Under the pieces are notes generated by a model. That model saw only the letters and a program-made list of their open reading frames with translations, was not told the DNA's origin and made no database searches. A program made the position numbers and the translations under genes. This document shows positions 48,921 to 61,167 of a DNA stretch of 64,000 nt, one piece after another (position 1 is the first letter of the stretch; each line of letters begins with the position of its first letter). The DNA lies in NCBI GenBank assembly GCA_963682025.1, contig OY821519.1, positions 102,544,585-102,608,584 on the forward strand, given 5' to 3'. The stretch comes from Cordilura impudica. Taxonomy: Eukaryota; Arthropoda; Insecta; Diptera; Scathophagidae.

Positions 48921-49970
48921 TAATACCCTATACCGCTCGGGTGCTGATTATCGTAACTATCAAAAATATTTGAACTAGAGCCATCTTTTATTATATAATT
49001 CGAATCAGAGTTACTTTCTGAGTTGATTTTACGATTTCCGTTCGTCTGTTTGTTTGGCTGTCTGTCAGTCTGTCCATCTGCATGTCCATGTAAACCATGT
49101 AATGCAACTACAGGTCGCAATAAGCTGCTGTCGGCCATTGGACGATCGCTATTGAAATTGGTGAAAATCGGTGCATCTAACTTTCACTGTAAGAATTATC
49201 AAATTTGGTTTATTTTTTTGATGTGTAAACATCTATACGCGCAGGGGGGTAAATTTCTATTTCCCAATACAATCACAAAAACAGCGTAACTCATATAGGT
49301 GTGAGCTGAAGCAGATAACGCTGTGTGACTTATGATTGTATTGGTGAAAAAATTATGATATAACATTGTTTTTATGCAACTTTTTTAAAAGCGTCATCTA
49401 TGTATCACTTATATACGTTTATATTGGGATATTTTTAACGTTTTACAGCAAAGAGTTGTTGAATTAGCTGAAACAGTTTTTGCTATAAGTGATAAATAGA
49501 TGACGCTTTCTGTTTTATTTTAAAAAATGACAAAAAAAAAATCTTTAATTACTAGATGTTTACACATCTTCCCTGTGATCAGACTCACATGATTTTTTTA
49601 TTACAACCAATAATCAGTATTCCAAAAATATATCCTGTAGAACAATTTTCAAACTTATTCCCATATAAAACAGCTTCCCGATCTTCTCTTCAATTCATCT
49701 AAAACAAAAATATTACAAATATTTTTTTTAAATTTGGTTTCATCAAGACCGGTTCAATTTCTGACACAGTCCATATATAAGAATTGCCTGCGATTTGAAC
49801 TTTTTCATATCTGCATGCCAAGAATTAATAACAATGATACTCAAATTTGGTTTATCCCCGTTTTATATATCCAATTATGACCCCAGCAAAGTTGGATCTC
49901 AGACACCTTTAGAAACTCATAGTAAAGGATACCGTATAGTCGCTCTATACCGAGTTTAATTTTGTATGTA
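48921..49970 (+). mobile_element. HINE copy r, split by a hairpin-rich element
   Basis: The parts are 48921-49213 and about 49597-49970. The start is TAATACCCTATACC, the decayed (GTCY)n tract is at about 49038-49090, and the second part resumes ATTACAACCAATAATCAGTA and ends with a worn palindrome (TAGTCGCTCTATACCGAG). Confidence 0.75.
49220..49568 (+). mobile_element. 349-bp hairpin-rich repeat, copy 1
   Basis: The ends are GATGTGTAAACATC and, inverted, the same 14 bases; each end is itself a small hairpin (GATGT/ACATC). Inside are two large stem-loops. The first is AATACAATCA...TGATTGTATT, enclosing ACAGCGT...ACGCTGT (about 49267-49352). The second has 26-base arms, AAAGCGTCATCTATGTATCA at the left, from about 49388 to 49509, with one mismatch. 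Similarity to copy 2 extends about 28 bases past the right end (CCCTGTGATC, CATGATTTTTTT). It is non-coding. It sits in HINE r. Confidence 0.8.
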
Positions 49971-50044
49971 TGTTTTATTATATTTATTTTTTTAAAGTCT
50001 ATGGAATTACAAATAGATATAACAAATAAAATAATGACGATTTA

Positions 50045-50610
50045 ATTATTTAGATATAGAATAATTTGGCGTTTCCGAGATTCTTTATTTATCGGACAAA
50101 TCTATGCTGTGGTAAATTCCATTAAGTTGTTCACACAACCGGCAAAATGGATCATTATTAGCATAGTTAAATCGAAAATAATTAATATTAAAGAGCTTAA
50201 GTTTTTTGTAGGTCTCGATGGTATATTAATTTGAATTCTACTTAACAAGTAATTTGAGTCAGTGTCGCCATGGAATAAGCTGAGTAGAGAGAAAATGCTA
50301 AGCACTGAATGTTCTACGATTTTCCAGTTTAAGTAACTTGATTAGAGTAAGTTTGGATTCATAAGAGGGTAAGGCACGGGTGTTCCAACTAAGTCCACGT
50401 AGACAGAATTAAAGAAATTGTTTCTGGACAGACTCGACGAAATTTATGAATAATGTAACACGGATCCCATAAGGAATGCAAAATGGCAGGAGCGATCTAG
50501 ATGAAATTCTTAAACTAGCCTGAATTTTTATTTTTGGTCTGTGGGCGGAGAGATGTGGGTATCTGCTGAAACTTTGGAGTTCGTGTTTTTTTTTGTCCGA
50601 CACTGTTTTT
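50045..50610 (-). pseudogene. LINE family C, C-terminal fragment
   Basis: The minus strand reads, in shifting frames, YGIRVTLFINFVESVQKQFL (about 50470-50410), CLRGLSWNT, LTLIKLLKLENRRTFSA, HGDTDSNYLLSRIQINIPSR (about 50265-50205), then YANNDPFCRLCEQLNG and LSDKESRKRQ near 50070. The order VQK(K/R)F..LRxLxW, then a leucine-rich block and RP.RN..., is the usual end of many APE-type LINE ORF2 proteins in insects. No RT core remains. Confidence 0.6.
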
Positions 50611-50862
50611 CCTGGCCGCTAATGCGGACCGGGCCCAGATAATATATTTATATATATACGTAGTAATATAGAGTTATAAGCCTCAGCGTAGACTAAAAAT
50701 GACTCTACTCTGTTTGTTATATACTTTATGAATATAATTTAAAAATACAATTGAGATGAAAGGTGGAACAATAAGTGAGAGAGTGTCGAAAAAACTATAT
50801 GGTGTTGGTCGAAGAAGGATTTATTGGGCTTATCGGTCAACAAGGTCATATGCACGGTTTTT

Positions 50863-51652
50863 ATACCCTATTCCACTATGTGGTTTGGGTATTATGACTT
50901 TGTGCTGCTGTTTGTAACTACCAAAAATATTTAACCTAGACCCATCTTTTATTATACAGATTGAATCAGAATCCCTATCTGATTCGATTTAACGATGTCC
51001 GTCCGTCCGTCCGTCTGTGTGTCCATGTAAACCTTGTTATCAAACTGCAGGTCGCAAATATGAATATATTTTGATGAAATTTGGTACGTGGGCTTCTATC
51101 AGCCATAGTATGAATGCTGTTGAAATTCGTGAGAATCGGTCCATGTTCAGACCTAACCCCCATACAAATGACCCATATGAAATCGACATAAATTGCCATT
51201 AGATCCAAATTGTCATATAGATCTTACTCAAATTGGTTTGTATGCGTTTATTACATCCATTAATGAGTAGTCCAAAAACGATCCCTATGGGACAACTCTT
51301 AGTCATAGGCACCATATAGAGCTGCTTCCCGATCTTCACTTAAATCTATAAAAAAAAAATTTTGCACTGATTCTTCTCAAATTTTGTTTGTATATATTTT
51401 TGCAAAATACAAGAGACTTTACCAAACATAGTCAAGAACGGTCCATTTTTGGGCCTAGTGCCCATATAGATATAGCATCCGATATGAACTTTTTCATATC
51501 TGCAGCCAACAAAATTAATAAAAATCCCACTCAAATTTGGTTTATGCTTATTTTCTATGTCCAGTTAGTTGGGCCTATGAGATAGGGTCTCTAAACGCAT
51601 GGTATAGGGTATCATATAGTCGGTCTAGACTGACTATAATTTTCTTACTTGT
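50863..51652 (+). mobile_element. HINE copy s, full length
   Basis: It runs from TATACCCTATTCCACTATG to CTTACTTGT, 790 bp, with (GTCY)n at about 50997-51025 and a palindrome with one change (GGTCTAGACTGAC). Confidence 0.92.
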
Positions 51653-53323
51653 CTTATTTTTGATATTGTCAAAAGGCTACAGGATACCAATACGCTTAAT
51701 TTAGTTTTGATAATTTAAATCGTAAAGAAAAACAACTTAATTGACAGTAATAATAAGAGGGGAATTTTTTCCTCAGCATAGTAAATCCATTACCCTCCAC
51801 TGTTCAAAATTTCCAACTAGAAATTTATATTTTTTTAAAACTACAAAAATATTAATTAAAGCAGTTTTAACAGGAACGCACCTCATTCATCTGGCAATCT
51901 CAGAAATATGGCGTTTATTTTATTTTCTGTTTTTCACCTAAAATTTTAGGACTAAGCACATTATTATATTTTAAAACCAAATGTCGAAATTATAGCAACC
52001 GATGTTGCTTAGGCATATTGGTAAAGTTGTGTGCCAATGTAACTTTTAAGTGCTCGAAAAATTTAATTAATGCTATACCTGTAGTTTTCTACAATAACCA
52101 TATGTCCATTTTTTTCAGTTTTGAGTTAAAGATGGCAAATATATTTATGTTTATTGTTTTAAAAAATATTGACTATTTTTACTTTTTTTTAATAACGACG
52201 TAACTAATGTTTATTAAAATAATTTTCAGTACTAGCGACGTATGACAACATACGTTCGGAGGTTGAAAAAAAGAATTGAAATAATTTTGGATTGTTTTTC
52301 AATATATAACCACGTGTGCTTGGTAACTTTTTTCCTGAAAGATAAGGACGTATGTCGATATGAGTTGTTTTATCTGCACACGCTTTAAGCGTAATTTATA
52401 TATAGTTTTTTCGTCCTTCTCTCTCTTCCTCTAAAGATTTTTGACTCAAAATTTTATACAAAATATTTATTTCTCCTTCTAATAACTTTATATCGAGCCC
52501 GTTAATTGAAATATAACGTTTTTTGGCTCTTCTGAAAATTTTGATTTTATGACATTCGCGGTTATTACAGGAAACCAAAAATCTCATAAGCGCCAATAAT
52601 TAGCAATTTTTATGTATCTGAAATCATTAATTTTCAATAAATTTTCCTCTACTTGAGGACTAAATTAAGCCATTCTTTCTGAAAATGAAGAATCGGAAAA
52701 TCTAAAAATTCAAAAAGTTCTGAAACTTGCAAGTTCTCTTAATGAGACAAAAAAGAAAATGTGAAAAGTTTCATCAAAGTATTCCATCCTCTTCAAGTAG
52801 TGGCGGGAAATGAGTTAACAATGGCTTTTTTTTTATCATGCTATAGCTTTTTATTAAATATTAAATTTTATTGCTGGGTCAGAAAGATTGTTGACGTGTG
52901 ACAGAATCGTAGATTAAATGTGTTTTTTTAATTTGTTAAAAATATATTTTTTATTTTTTTTATTTGCGATAGAAAACTCAGCAAATGAGTTTCTTATTCT
53001 CTATTTTTGTTTTTCCATTTAATGATCATTATAATATTTAAAGAAACACATTTGTTTTTCCTACTCTTTGCTTGCGGTGCAAAAAATAAATTATATTTAT
53101 AATACTTATATTTAGATGTGTATAAATATCATAAAGTTTAAATACTCAACCATACAATATTTCAACCAAAAACAAAAATATTTTAGTTAAATTTACCTAT
53201 ATTGTTTTTTCCACAGATCCTGTGACCGGCAGGTAGATGGTTTAATAATGAGTTCAAAAGAAACTTAACTGCATGAAATAGTTTTTTGTTGTGAATTATA
53301 CAAACATACGATTTGTATATTTT
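51653..53323. other. unassigned AT-rich spacer
   Basis: No gene is recognised. A perfect 7-bp stem ACGTATG-ACAA-CATACGT is at about 52237-52255, and a second ACGTATG follows near 52348. Confidence 0.45.
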
Positions 53324-54025
53324 TATACCCTATACAAATATGTGCTGGGGATATAATGAGTTTTGTTACTACTAAAAATATTTGACCTAGTTCTACTTTT
53401 CGGTACAACGATCGACTGAATCACTTTCTGAGTCGGTTTAGTGATGTCCGTCCGCCCATCCGTCTATCTGTCTGTCTGTCTGTCTGTCCGTCCATCTGTG
53501 CGTCCCTGATCGAAAATATGAATACATTTTTATGAAATTTAGTATTTTATCGACTATTCGACGAACGCTATTGCAATTTGTGAAAATCAGACCTAGCCTG
53601 TATAATGAGAACCGACTTAAATGGGTGTAAGATCCAGCTTATCATATATATATAAATATATATACATATATATCGATAAAATTTGGTGTATTTGTTTCTC
53701 TTATACCCACTAATCAGTAGTCTAAAAATGACTCCTATAGAACCATTTTTAGTCATAGTCCCCATATAAAGCTAATTCCCAATCTTTGATTAAACCTATC
53801 AAAAAACCAAAAATTTTTTCTTTTTAATTTTCTTTATATAAGTTTTTGAGAAATCTAAGTGACTTTAGAAAATATGGTCATGAGCGGTCACAAATTAATA
53901 ACAATACTCGTGTTAAAAATTTAGCTAATTGCCTCAGCAAAGCTGGATTCAAGATCCTCTCTTTCGGAACGCATGGTTAGGTTATCGTATAATCGGTCTA
54001 GACCCACTATAATATTCCAACTTGT
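53324..54025 (+). mobile_element. HINE copy t, full span, diverged
   Basis: It runs from TATACCCTATACAAATATG to AACTTGT. The (GTCY)n tract is the longest among the diverged copies (about 53447-53500, with five GTCTs in a row). The palindrome has two changes. A TA-rich stretch lies at about 53643-53673. Confidence 0.83.
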
Positions 54026-55133
54026 TTTTATTTGTTTTTGCAATACTCATTTTAAGTTGTTTATAATTTTTTCTTTTTTGCTCTCTTGTATTTTATTATT
54101 ATTTGTTTTTTACTTGCGCAGCTTGGTATGAATCGCTTTACCTTGCATGTGTCCACCCACATGCGATTCGATTAGTATGTATAGAATGATTACTTCATTT
54201 GAAATTCTTTACATCCAGGTGTGAATATATTATTGTATTTCTATTTAATGTACATATAAATATTATATTTGAGTACAATACATTGGTTTAACAATTATAT
54301 GATTATGGTTTTTTTATGATTATGAAATATTTATTTATAAATTTTTAGTCATTTTAGTCCTATAATCCATGTGTGGTGTTTGTACTCGTATATTGCACAC
54401 GGTGTGATCTCTGCAATCAGCAGTCCAGAGTGGTTATTGATTTTTGGTCAGTATGGTTGAGTATTTATTTGTATGAAAGTTTGGTTGGGAAATGTGAAAA
54501 ATTGGTGCGATTTCATGTGAAGTGCATTTTTAGACAGATGTCAAGTTGAACTGTGGGTGGAAGCGGAGACTCCGAGTATGAATTCCTATTGGCTATATAT
54601 TGTGAACTTAGCTGACCTTATTAATAGGCTGTTATTAAAAGTTTTTAAATGATCAAAACAAAAATATAGCTCATTGAGAAGTAAAATTTGGAAGGAACAA
54701 CAATAAACTAAATTTGTAAGGCACTGTAGAAGCTATATATTGAACGCATATTTTTGAAAATCATCGTGACTCATAACAAGGCATTTGAGAGTAGTAAAAT
54801 ATCCAGGAAATCTTTGTGCAGCATAAAAACTTCTACGTAATTTAGTGAAGACAGTTCTGGAGCTAATTAGAAAAAATTCTCCAGTTTTAGGGAAAAAAAC
54901 TAGCCAATGATGGCAAAAATAACAAAGAAATTCATAATTTTGGGGAAAATGCATAAATAAAAAAAAAACTCTGCTTCTTTATCGGCATGCAAGTAACGAT
55001 ATTGTCTTTTCTGAAGAGAAATTATTTTTACAACAAAATAGAACAATCCACAAAATGACCGCAGTTATGCAATACAATCACACCATCCTTCAAGGTTTGG
55101 GGAGCCATATCAGCGAGTTCCCTTCCTTCTTAT
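54026..55133. other. unassigned AT-rich spacer
   Basis: No gene is recognised. An imperfect hairpin is formed by GCATGTG/CACATGC at about 54144-54166. Confidence 0.45.
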
Positions 55134-55440
55134 ACCCTCGACTTAACTGTGCAGAGGGTATAAACTTATATGTAGGTCTTTCAATCCAGACGCATGAAAC
55201 GCATCGAAAAATGAACATGGTATCCCATTAAGTATGTATGCATAAAGTATATATAGCGATGTCCGTCTGTCCGTCTATCCATCCCTCCCTTTGTATTTTC
55301 ATCCATCTATCCTTCCATGCGACTGTCCGTCTGTCTGTCTGTCTATTGAAATCACCTTCATTTCTAAAATAAACCACTTACCTGGTTAAACTTGTGGTTT
55401 GTCATTATTGCGTGCAGGGTGGTATCTAAATTCAATCATT
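55134..55440 (+). mobile_element. second DINE-like family, 5' fragment
   Basis: It starts TATACCCTCGACTTAACTGT and GCAGAGGGTATA, and has a mixed (GTCY)n/ATCC tract at about 55258-55345 (GTCCGTCTGTCCGTCTATCC). It differs from the main HINE family outside these features. A worn end, GGTATCAGAGGTTCGGCATA then ACCGAATTTAA, at about 56241-56272 may be the other end of the same element, with HINE u in between. Confidence 0.6.
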
Positions 55441-55508
55441 ATTGCGTCAATAAATAACTTAAAATATGAAGACACCTCTAAACAGTGCTAAACATTCAGT
55501 ATGGTTGT

Positions 55509-56154
55509 TGTCCGTCCGTCCGTCTGTCCGTCTGTGTGCGCATGTAAACCTTGATATCAAACTACAGGTCGCAAATATGAACATATTTTGATGAAATTTG
55601 GAATATAAGCTTTTATCGATCACAGGATGAACGATAGTGAAATTCGGTCCATGTTCAGACCTAGTCGCCATACAAATGACCCCTATAAAATCGGCATAAA
55701 TTGCCATAAGATTCAAATTATCATATAGATCTCAGTCAAATTGGGTTTGTACATCCATTAATCAGTAGTCCAAAAATAATCTCTATAGGACAATTCTTAG
55801 TCATATGCCCCATATAGAGCTACTTCCCGATCTTGACTTAAATCTATCAAAAAACAAAATTATTTCATAGATGCTTCTCAAATTTGGTTTGTATATTTTT
55901 TTTTTCAAGGTATAAGCGACTTTACTAAATTTGGTCAGGTTTGGTCCATTTTTCGACCTAGTCCCCATATAAATATAGCACCCAATATGAACTTTTTCAT
56001 ATCTGCAGCCAGAAAAATTAATAACAATACCACTCAAATTTGGTTTATGCTTATTTTATATATCCAATTAGTTGGACCGAAGAGATAGGGTCTCTAAACC
56101 ATGGTATATGGTATCGTATAGTCGGTCTAGACCTACTATTATTTTCTTACTTGT
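55509..56154 (+). mobile_element. HINE copy u, starting at the (GTCY)n tract
   Basis: It begins GTCCGTCCGTCCGTCTGTCC and runs to CTTACTTGT. The palindrome has one change (GACCTAC). The first 140 bases of the element are missing, and the break is exactly at the simple repeat. Confidence 0.85.
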
Positions 56155-57011
56155 TTAGTTTTAAGTTTATCAAATTGTTTAGTTTTTAAAATATTTTGTT
56201 TAAATTTGTTATAAATAGTGTAATAATTCAAGTGGTGGGTATCAGAGGTTCGGCATAACCGAATTTAATACAGTTGCAGCACTTGTGTTAACTATAAATA
56301 ACTGTTTCTTATATTTCGTACAAATAACTTCAGAGCTTTTCTGTGTTTTGTAAACATCCTCTAAAATAATGTCTGATTGTTGTCATGTCTGTTTCTACTA
56401 CTTTTTGCCCCCAATTATTAATAACAATAATACTTTCTCACTTTTTCTAATGGTATATATGTTAGTCAGGTCCGTCTGCATAATTTTGTATAATATTGGA
56501 TTAGAAAAATCAATGAATGTCATGGCTGTCACTATGAAATTAACCTTACGTGCTATTAATAAAGGTGTCTCATTATAACTTGGACGTGATGGTGATCAGC
56601 TATTTTTACTCATCTATATTACTTCAAATGAGCCTTATTGCTTCCAGAAATAAACTGCTCTGGCTTAAAGCGCAAGAACTCTTCAGTGCCAGTTGAAAGG
56701 TAGGTTCAGAAAATACACACATGAAACACACAATGTTCTGTTTTAAAGCAGCTAACACATATTTTTATTTTCATATCAATTATGTGTGTTTCTAAATTTT
56801 GTACGGTGCCCAACGCAATCATGACTGTGTTTCGTTTTAATATTTCGTTATCTACATGAACATTTTTCTATCACAAATTTTTTGTTTCGAACACACATAA
56901 ACCACACAGATTCGAGTGTAGCTTTATTTCAAGTTCGTCTGCTTGCACGTGTACTGCTAAAAAAAGAACATGTTCTTCAACGCCTACATCTAAAAATTAA
57001 AACATTATCCA
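56155..57011. other. unassigned spacer
   Basis: It contains the GGTTCGGCATAACCGAA end-like block near 56250, with a TTCGG/CCGAA stem. No gene is recognised elsewhere. Confidence 0.4.
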
Positions 57012-57437
57012 CTCCCGATCTGAGATAGCATGAACGCTACTGAAATTGGCGAAAATCGGTGCGTATACAGATATAGTCCCCATACCAATGACACCTTTGA
57101 AATCTACTTAAATTGCCATATGATCCAAATTATCATATAGATCTCGGTGAAATTGGGGTTGTGTGTGTTTATTACACCAATTACTCAGTGGTCCAAAAAT
57201 AAACCCTATAGACCAATTCTTAGTCATATAAAGCTGTTTCCCGATCTTCACTTAAATCTATAAAAAAAAAAAAAAAATTGCATAGATTTTTCTCAAATTT
57301 GGATTGTATATATTTTTTCAAAATATAAGTGGTCAGGATCCGTTCATTTTTCGACCTACTCCCCATATAAATATAGCACCCGATATGAACTTTTTCATAT
57401 GTGCAGACAAAAAAATTAATATCAATGCCACTCAATG
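57012..57437 (+). mobile_element. HINE copy v, central fragment
   Basis: It covers the block TGAACGCTACTGAAATTGG to AATATCAATGCCACTCAA. Both ends are lost. Confidence 0.78.
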
Positions 57438-58100
57438 GTTCTTGAGTTATAGCTGAAAAACTAAGCAAAAAGTTTGGCCTGATACCGCCAAACCCTTTGG
57501 TGCTATTAGTACACTGGCCTGGTACTTTCATCCTCACTAGGAACTTCTCACTCCCAGACAATGACGCTAAAAATGTGAAAGTGAAAATAAGTATTTTTTA
57601 TTTCCAAACCTCAAAAATCAAGAAATTGGAAATATTTATACGTAATGTAAATGCATTAGAGAGGACTTGAAACACAGTTTTTTGAACACCGATATACTAT
57701 TTTCATATATTGGTACGTAGGTAATGCAAAGGGATAAAAAAATATTTTTTGACACAAAACAGATCGACTTCCGATGATATGTATTTGGGGGTCTTTATTA
57801 AGGTTTTGAGATTTGAACATGGGAAATATTGAATTTGTACTCTTTAGCATTTTAAAGCGGTTTATGGTTTACAATTTTTACCACGTAGTAGTAGGGTGGT
57901 ATATTTCAGAAGTTATTAATCTGGTTTTGTGAAATTAAGGCATTAAAAATAAGAAAAATTAAAAAATTTCTGAGTCATAACCTCAATTTTTGAATAAATC
58001 CGACCTCCAAAATATCTGAAATATACTTAAAAATCTTTAAGGCGTTAGGAATACATATTCACCTTGTATCGTTTTTGATGCAAAAATGGTTACAAAATAA
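57438..58100. other. unassigned spacer
   Basis: It lies between HINE v and MITE-1 copy 2. No gene is recognised. Confidence 0.45.
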
Positions 58101-58477
58101 TGCCGTTTTCTTTTCTGACAAAAAATGTCGCCCTTTTTTGCCCCTTTTTTTGAAAAGTGTATTTTTTTTTATATATTCTGAATTAAAAGCAACCTTATCT
58201 TATACATCAATCGAAAGGTCTCAAAGTCGAGCCCTCGTAAACCACAAAAACTTCCAGCCATTGACTTCTTTCAGGTCATAGTGTGAGAATATTTCCCCAT
58301 TGTTCCCCTTTTTTGAATATTTCCACCCTATGACTTCCAAGAGGATAATAATCAAAATTTTTTTGCATTTATGAACAGAGCACTTTGAGATCTTTCGATT
58401 GATATATAATATAAGGTTGCTCTTAATTCAGAATATATAAAAAAAAAACACTTTTAGAAAAAAGGGCAAAAGGCCGT
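58101..58477. mobile_element. MITE-1, copy 2, right tip lost
   Basis: It starts TGCCGTTTTCTTTTCTGACA after TAA, matches copy 1 through the central part (CAAAGTCGAGCCCTCGTAAA), and loses the last 20 or so bases of the right arm near AAAAGGCCG. Confidence 0.75.
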
Positions 58478-59390
58478 TTAGATGTTACTGTCTTATTTTT
58501 TCTACAAAAAAAAAAACTGGGATATTGTATTTGTGGACCCCACAAAATACAAAAAGAATTATCTTTAGCATATAAAAATACAGTTTAGAATTTTATAAGT
58601 TCCCAAAATAAAGAAACACATTTTTTAGGATTACAAAATTATTAATTTAAAGCAGCTGTAAACGATAAATGATGCACAGAAATATGTATACAAATTCTCA
58701 TTCGAGTGAATTATGCTGGGCTTCATATTTATTTTTTTGTTTGTTTTTTTTTTTTTTTTTTCATATAATTTAACCATAAATCTTTCATCAACAAGTTTAA
58801 CCTAAAATTAGCAAATAATCATCTAACCAAATATTTTTTTGTTCGCATGAGTCATATTTTCATAAAGTGTCAACTTTTTCGAAGCATATTACGTTAAAAC
58901 AGCGCTAAAGATTTTAAATAATTTTTCAAAAATAAGTTTCAAAAGCCTACACGTTATTTAATTGGTTTAAAGTTAAAGTTTAGAAGGTTTATCAATTATA
59001 AATAAATAAAATAATTCAAAAACTTTTCTTCTAAGTGTTCATTTTTCAATAATTTTCTCTCTCGTCTTCAGGCCTTAGTACTTTTTTAATATAAAATTAT
59101 ATATTTTTATATGTTTGAGGGGTATTAATTTTCATAAAAACATTTAATTGAATTTTATAAAACACAACACGCATTTTTAAACTTTGGTCCATATTTAATG
59201 TGTCTTAAAGAATTTATATTGTTTAAAGACATATTTAATTAATTTATTTTATTCTTTATTTATTTTTAATTTCTTCTTTCTTATTTTATTCCTTATTTTG
59301 TTCAGAAAATCAATGCACTGAACACTCCTTCGACTTCAGCGTTTGTGTACTGAAAATTCAATATATCTACAATGTAACTTGACAATATAA
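58478..59390. other. unassigned AT-rich spacer
   Basis: A weak HelB-end-like stretch (ATTCGAGTGAATTATGCTGGGC) ends near 58722. No gene is recognised. Confidence 0.35.
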
Positions 59391-60150
59391 ACAAGTGAGA
59401 AAATTTTAGTCGGTCTCGACGACTATACTATACCCTATATCATGGTTTGGAGACCCTATCTGTTCGGTCCAACTAACTGGATATAGAAAATAAGCATAAA
59501 CCAAATTTGAGTCGCATTATTATTAAGTTTTTTGGCAGCAGATATGAAAAAGTTCACATCGGGTGCTATCTTTATATGGGGAATAGGTCGAAAAATGGAG
59601 CGATTCTGACCATATTTGGTAAAGTCACTTATATTTAGAAAAATATATACAATTCAAATTACAGAAAAATCTGCACAATATTTTTGTTTTTTGATATATT
59701 TAAGTGAAAATCGGGAAGCAGTTTTATATGGGGCTATGAAAAAGAATTGCCATATGGGCTTTATTTTTGGAAAAATGATTAATGGATATAAACACACAGA
59801 AACCCAATTTGACCGAGATCTTTGTCATAATTTTGATCTTGTGGCAATTTAAGTCAATTTCATGGGGGTCATTTGTATGGGGACTAGGTCTGAACATGAA
59901 CCAAATTTTACCAATCTCAATAGCGTTTAACCTATGGCCGATAAAGGCTTACATGCCAAATTTCATCAAAATATGTTTATATTTGGGACCTGTAGTTCGA
60001 TTACAAGGTTTACATGGACACACAGACGGACATACGGACGGACATCGCTAAATTGACTCAGAACGTGATTCTTAGTCGATCGGTATACTAAAAGATGGGT
60101 CAAGGGCAAATATTTTTGGTAGTTACAAACAGCAGCACAAAGTTAGTATA
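59391..60150 (-). mobile_element. HINE copy w, full span
   Basis: It starts ACAAGTGAGAAAATTTTAG and has a shortened palindrome (GTCGGTCTCGACGAC); its 5' end is worn (AGTATA). The (GTCY)n tract is at about 60023-60045. It is followed by a 130-bp block also found after HINE x. Confidence 0.85.
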
Positions 60151-60165
60151 AAAACGAGAAGTTAT

Positions 60166-60300
60166 TGACTGAGTTTTTGAAGTTCTGCACTTCAATCCAA
60201 AATAATTCAGTTCTGTTTCTATCTTCAATTTACATGGTTTGAAATTTTCGAGATAATTTTCGTACTCTTTGATTTCTTTTTTATTTTTAACAAATTATTT
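60166..60300 (+). repeat. flank repeat shared with 63868-64000
   Basis: Shared words in the same order: TTTTGAAG..CTG.GCTTCAAT-type start, AAAATAATTCAGTTCTGTTT, CTTCAATTTAC, CGAGAT.ATTTTCGTACTC, TTTAACAAATT. The second copy runs off the window. Confidence 0.8.
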
Positions 60301-60804
60301 TATAAAATTTACAAAATAATTAATAACTTTTTTAAATGTTGTCCACGCTGAGTAATATATGATAATTTGTCCGAATCTTTATTGTTATTGTCAAAACAGG
60401 CTTTTTTGAAACTATCAGCTAAATAACAGATTTCTTTATATATCTACGCGTAAGTAAAATTATACCATTTTTTAAACTTTTTAATAACCGAAATACATAA
60501 GTGATCAAAAAGTTTTGTTTAGGCCACATTTTGGTCTTCGAATAGAACAAAGGAGGTTGCAAGAATCAAAAATTTCATGTGCGCTTAAGATATTTTCAAT
60601 AAACTCAATTTTCCATAGTTCAAAGATTACAAATTTGCCACCTTCAATAGAATCAGATTTTTAGTATAGAAGATATGACCCTTCAAAGTTGACCGGATTT
60701 TTAGTTTTCAAAAAACACACAATTTTCAATCAATAGAATATAAAAAAACTAGGTAACTCATCGTAGTTTTTTTTTCTTCTATTGATTTATGTATTTATTC
60801 AGTG

Positions 60805-61167
60805 CTGGCAGATTCCAGCCCTCGAAATTCGAGTGCAAATACTAGGAAATTTTATTTTTTCATTAAATAAAGACCCTAAAGGTATGCGAATCAATTATAG
60901 CCAATTCACAAATCAACACAAGAAAACAAACTCATTTTTATTACAAACACATTAACAAATTTAGTAAACACACACATTGCATAGTATAATTTTAGCAACT
61001 TTAAATGCAATTTACTCAAAATAAAGAAAAAAATTTAAAAATCTGTAAATCTGCAAAATGGCTAAAAAGAAATACCTTTCAAATAATATACGTTTAGTCC
61101 AAATCGGAATAAAACGGTAGAACAAAACATCGGTCACAAAAATCGCCTAGGCTATTAATATTACAGA
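60805..61167 (-). mobile_element. HelB Helitron, copy 3
   Basis: The minus-strand 5' end TCTGTAATATTAATAGCC is preceded by A. The 3' end reads CTCGAATTTCGAGGGCTGGA then ATCTGCCAG, with one change from CTAG. It is 363 bp and non-coding. Confidence 0.72.

Noticed and set aside
57220..57561. 113-codon minus-strand ORF ending in a HINE
   Set aside because: More than half is HINE sequence and the rest has no recognised motif.
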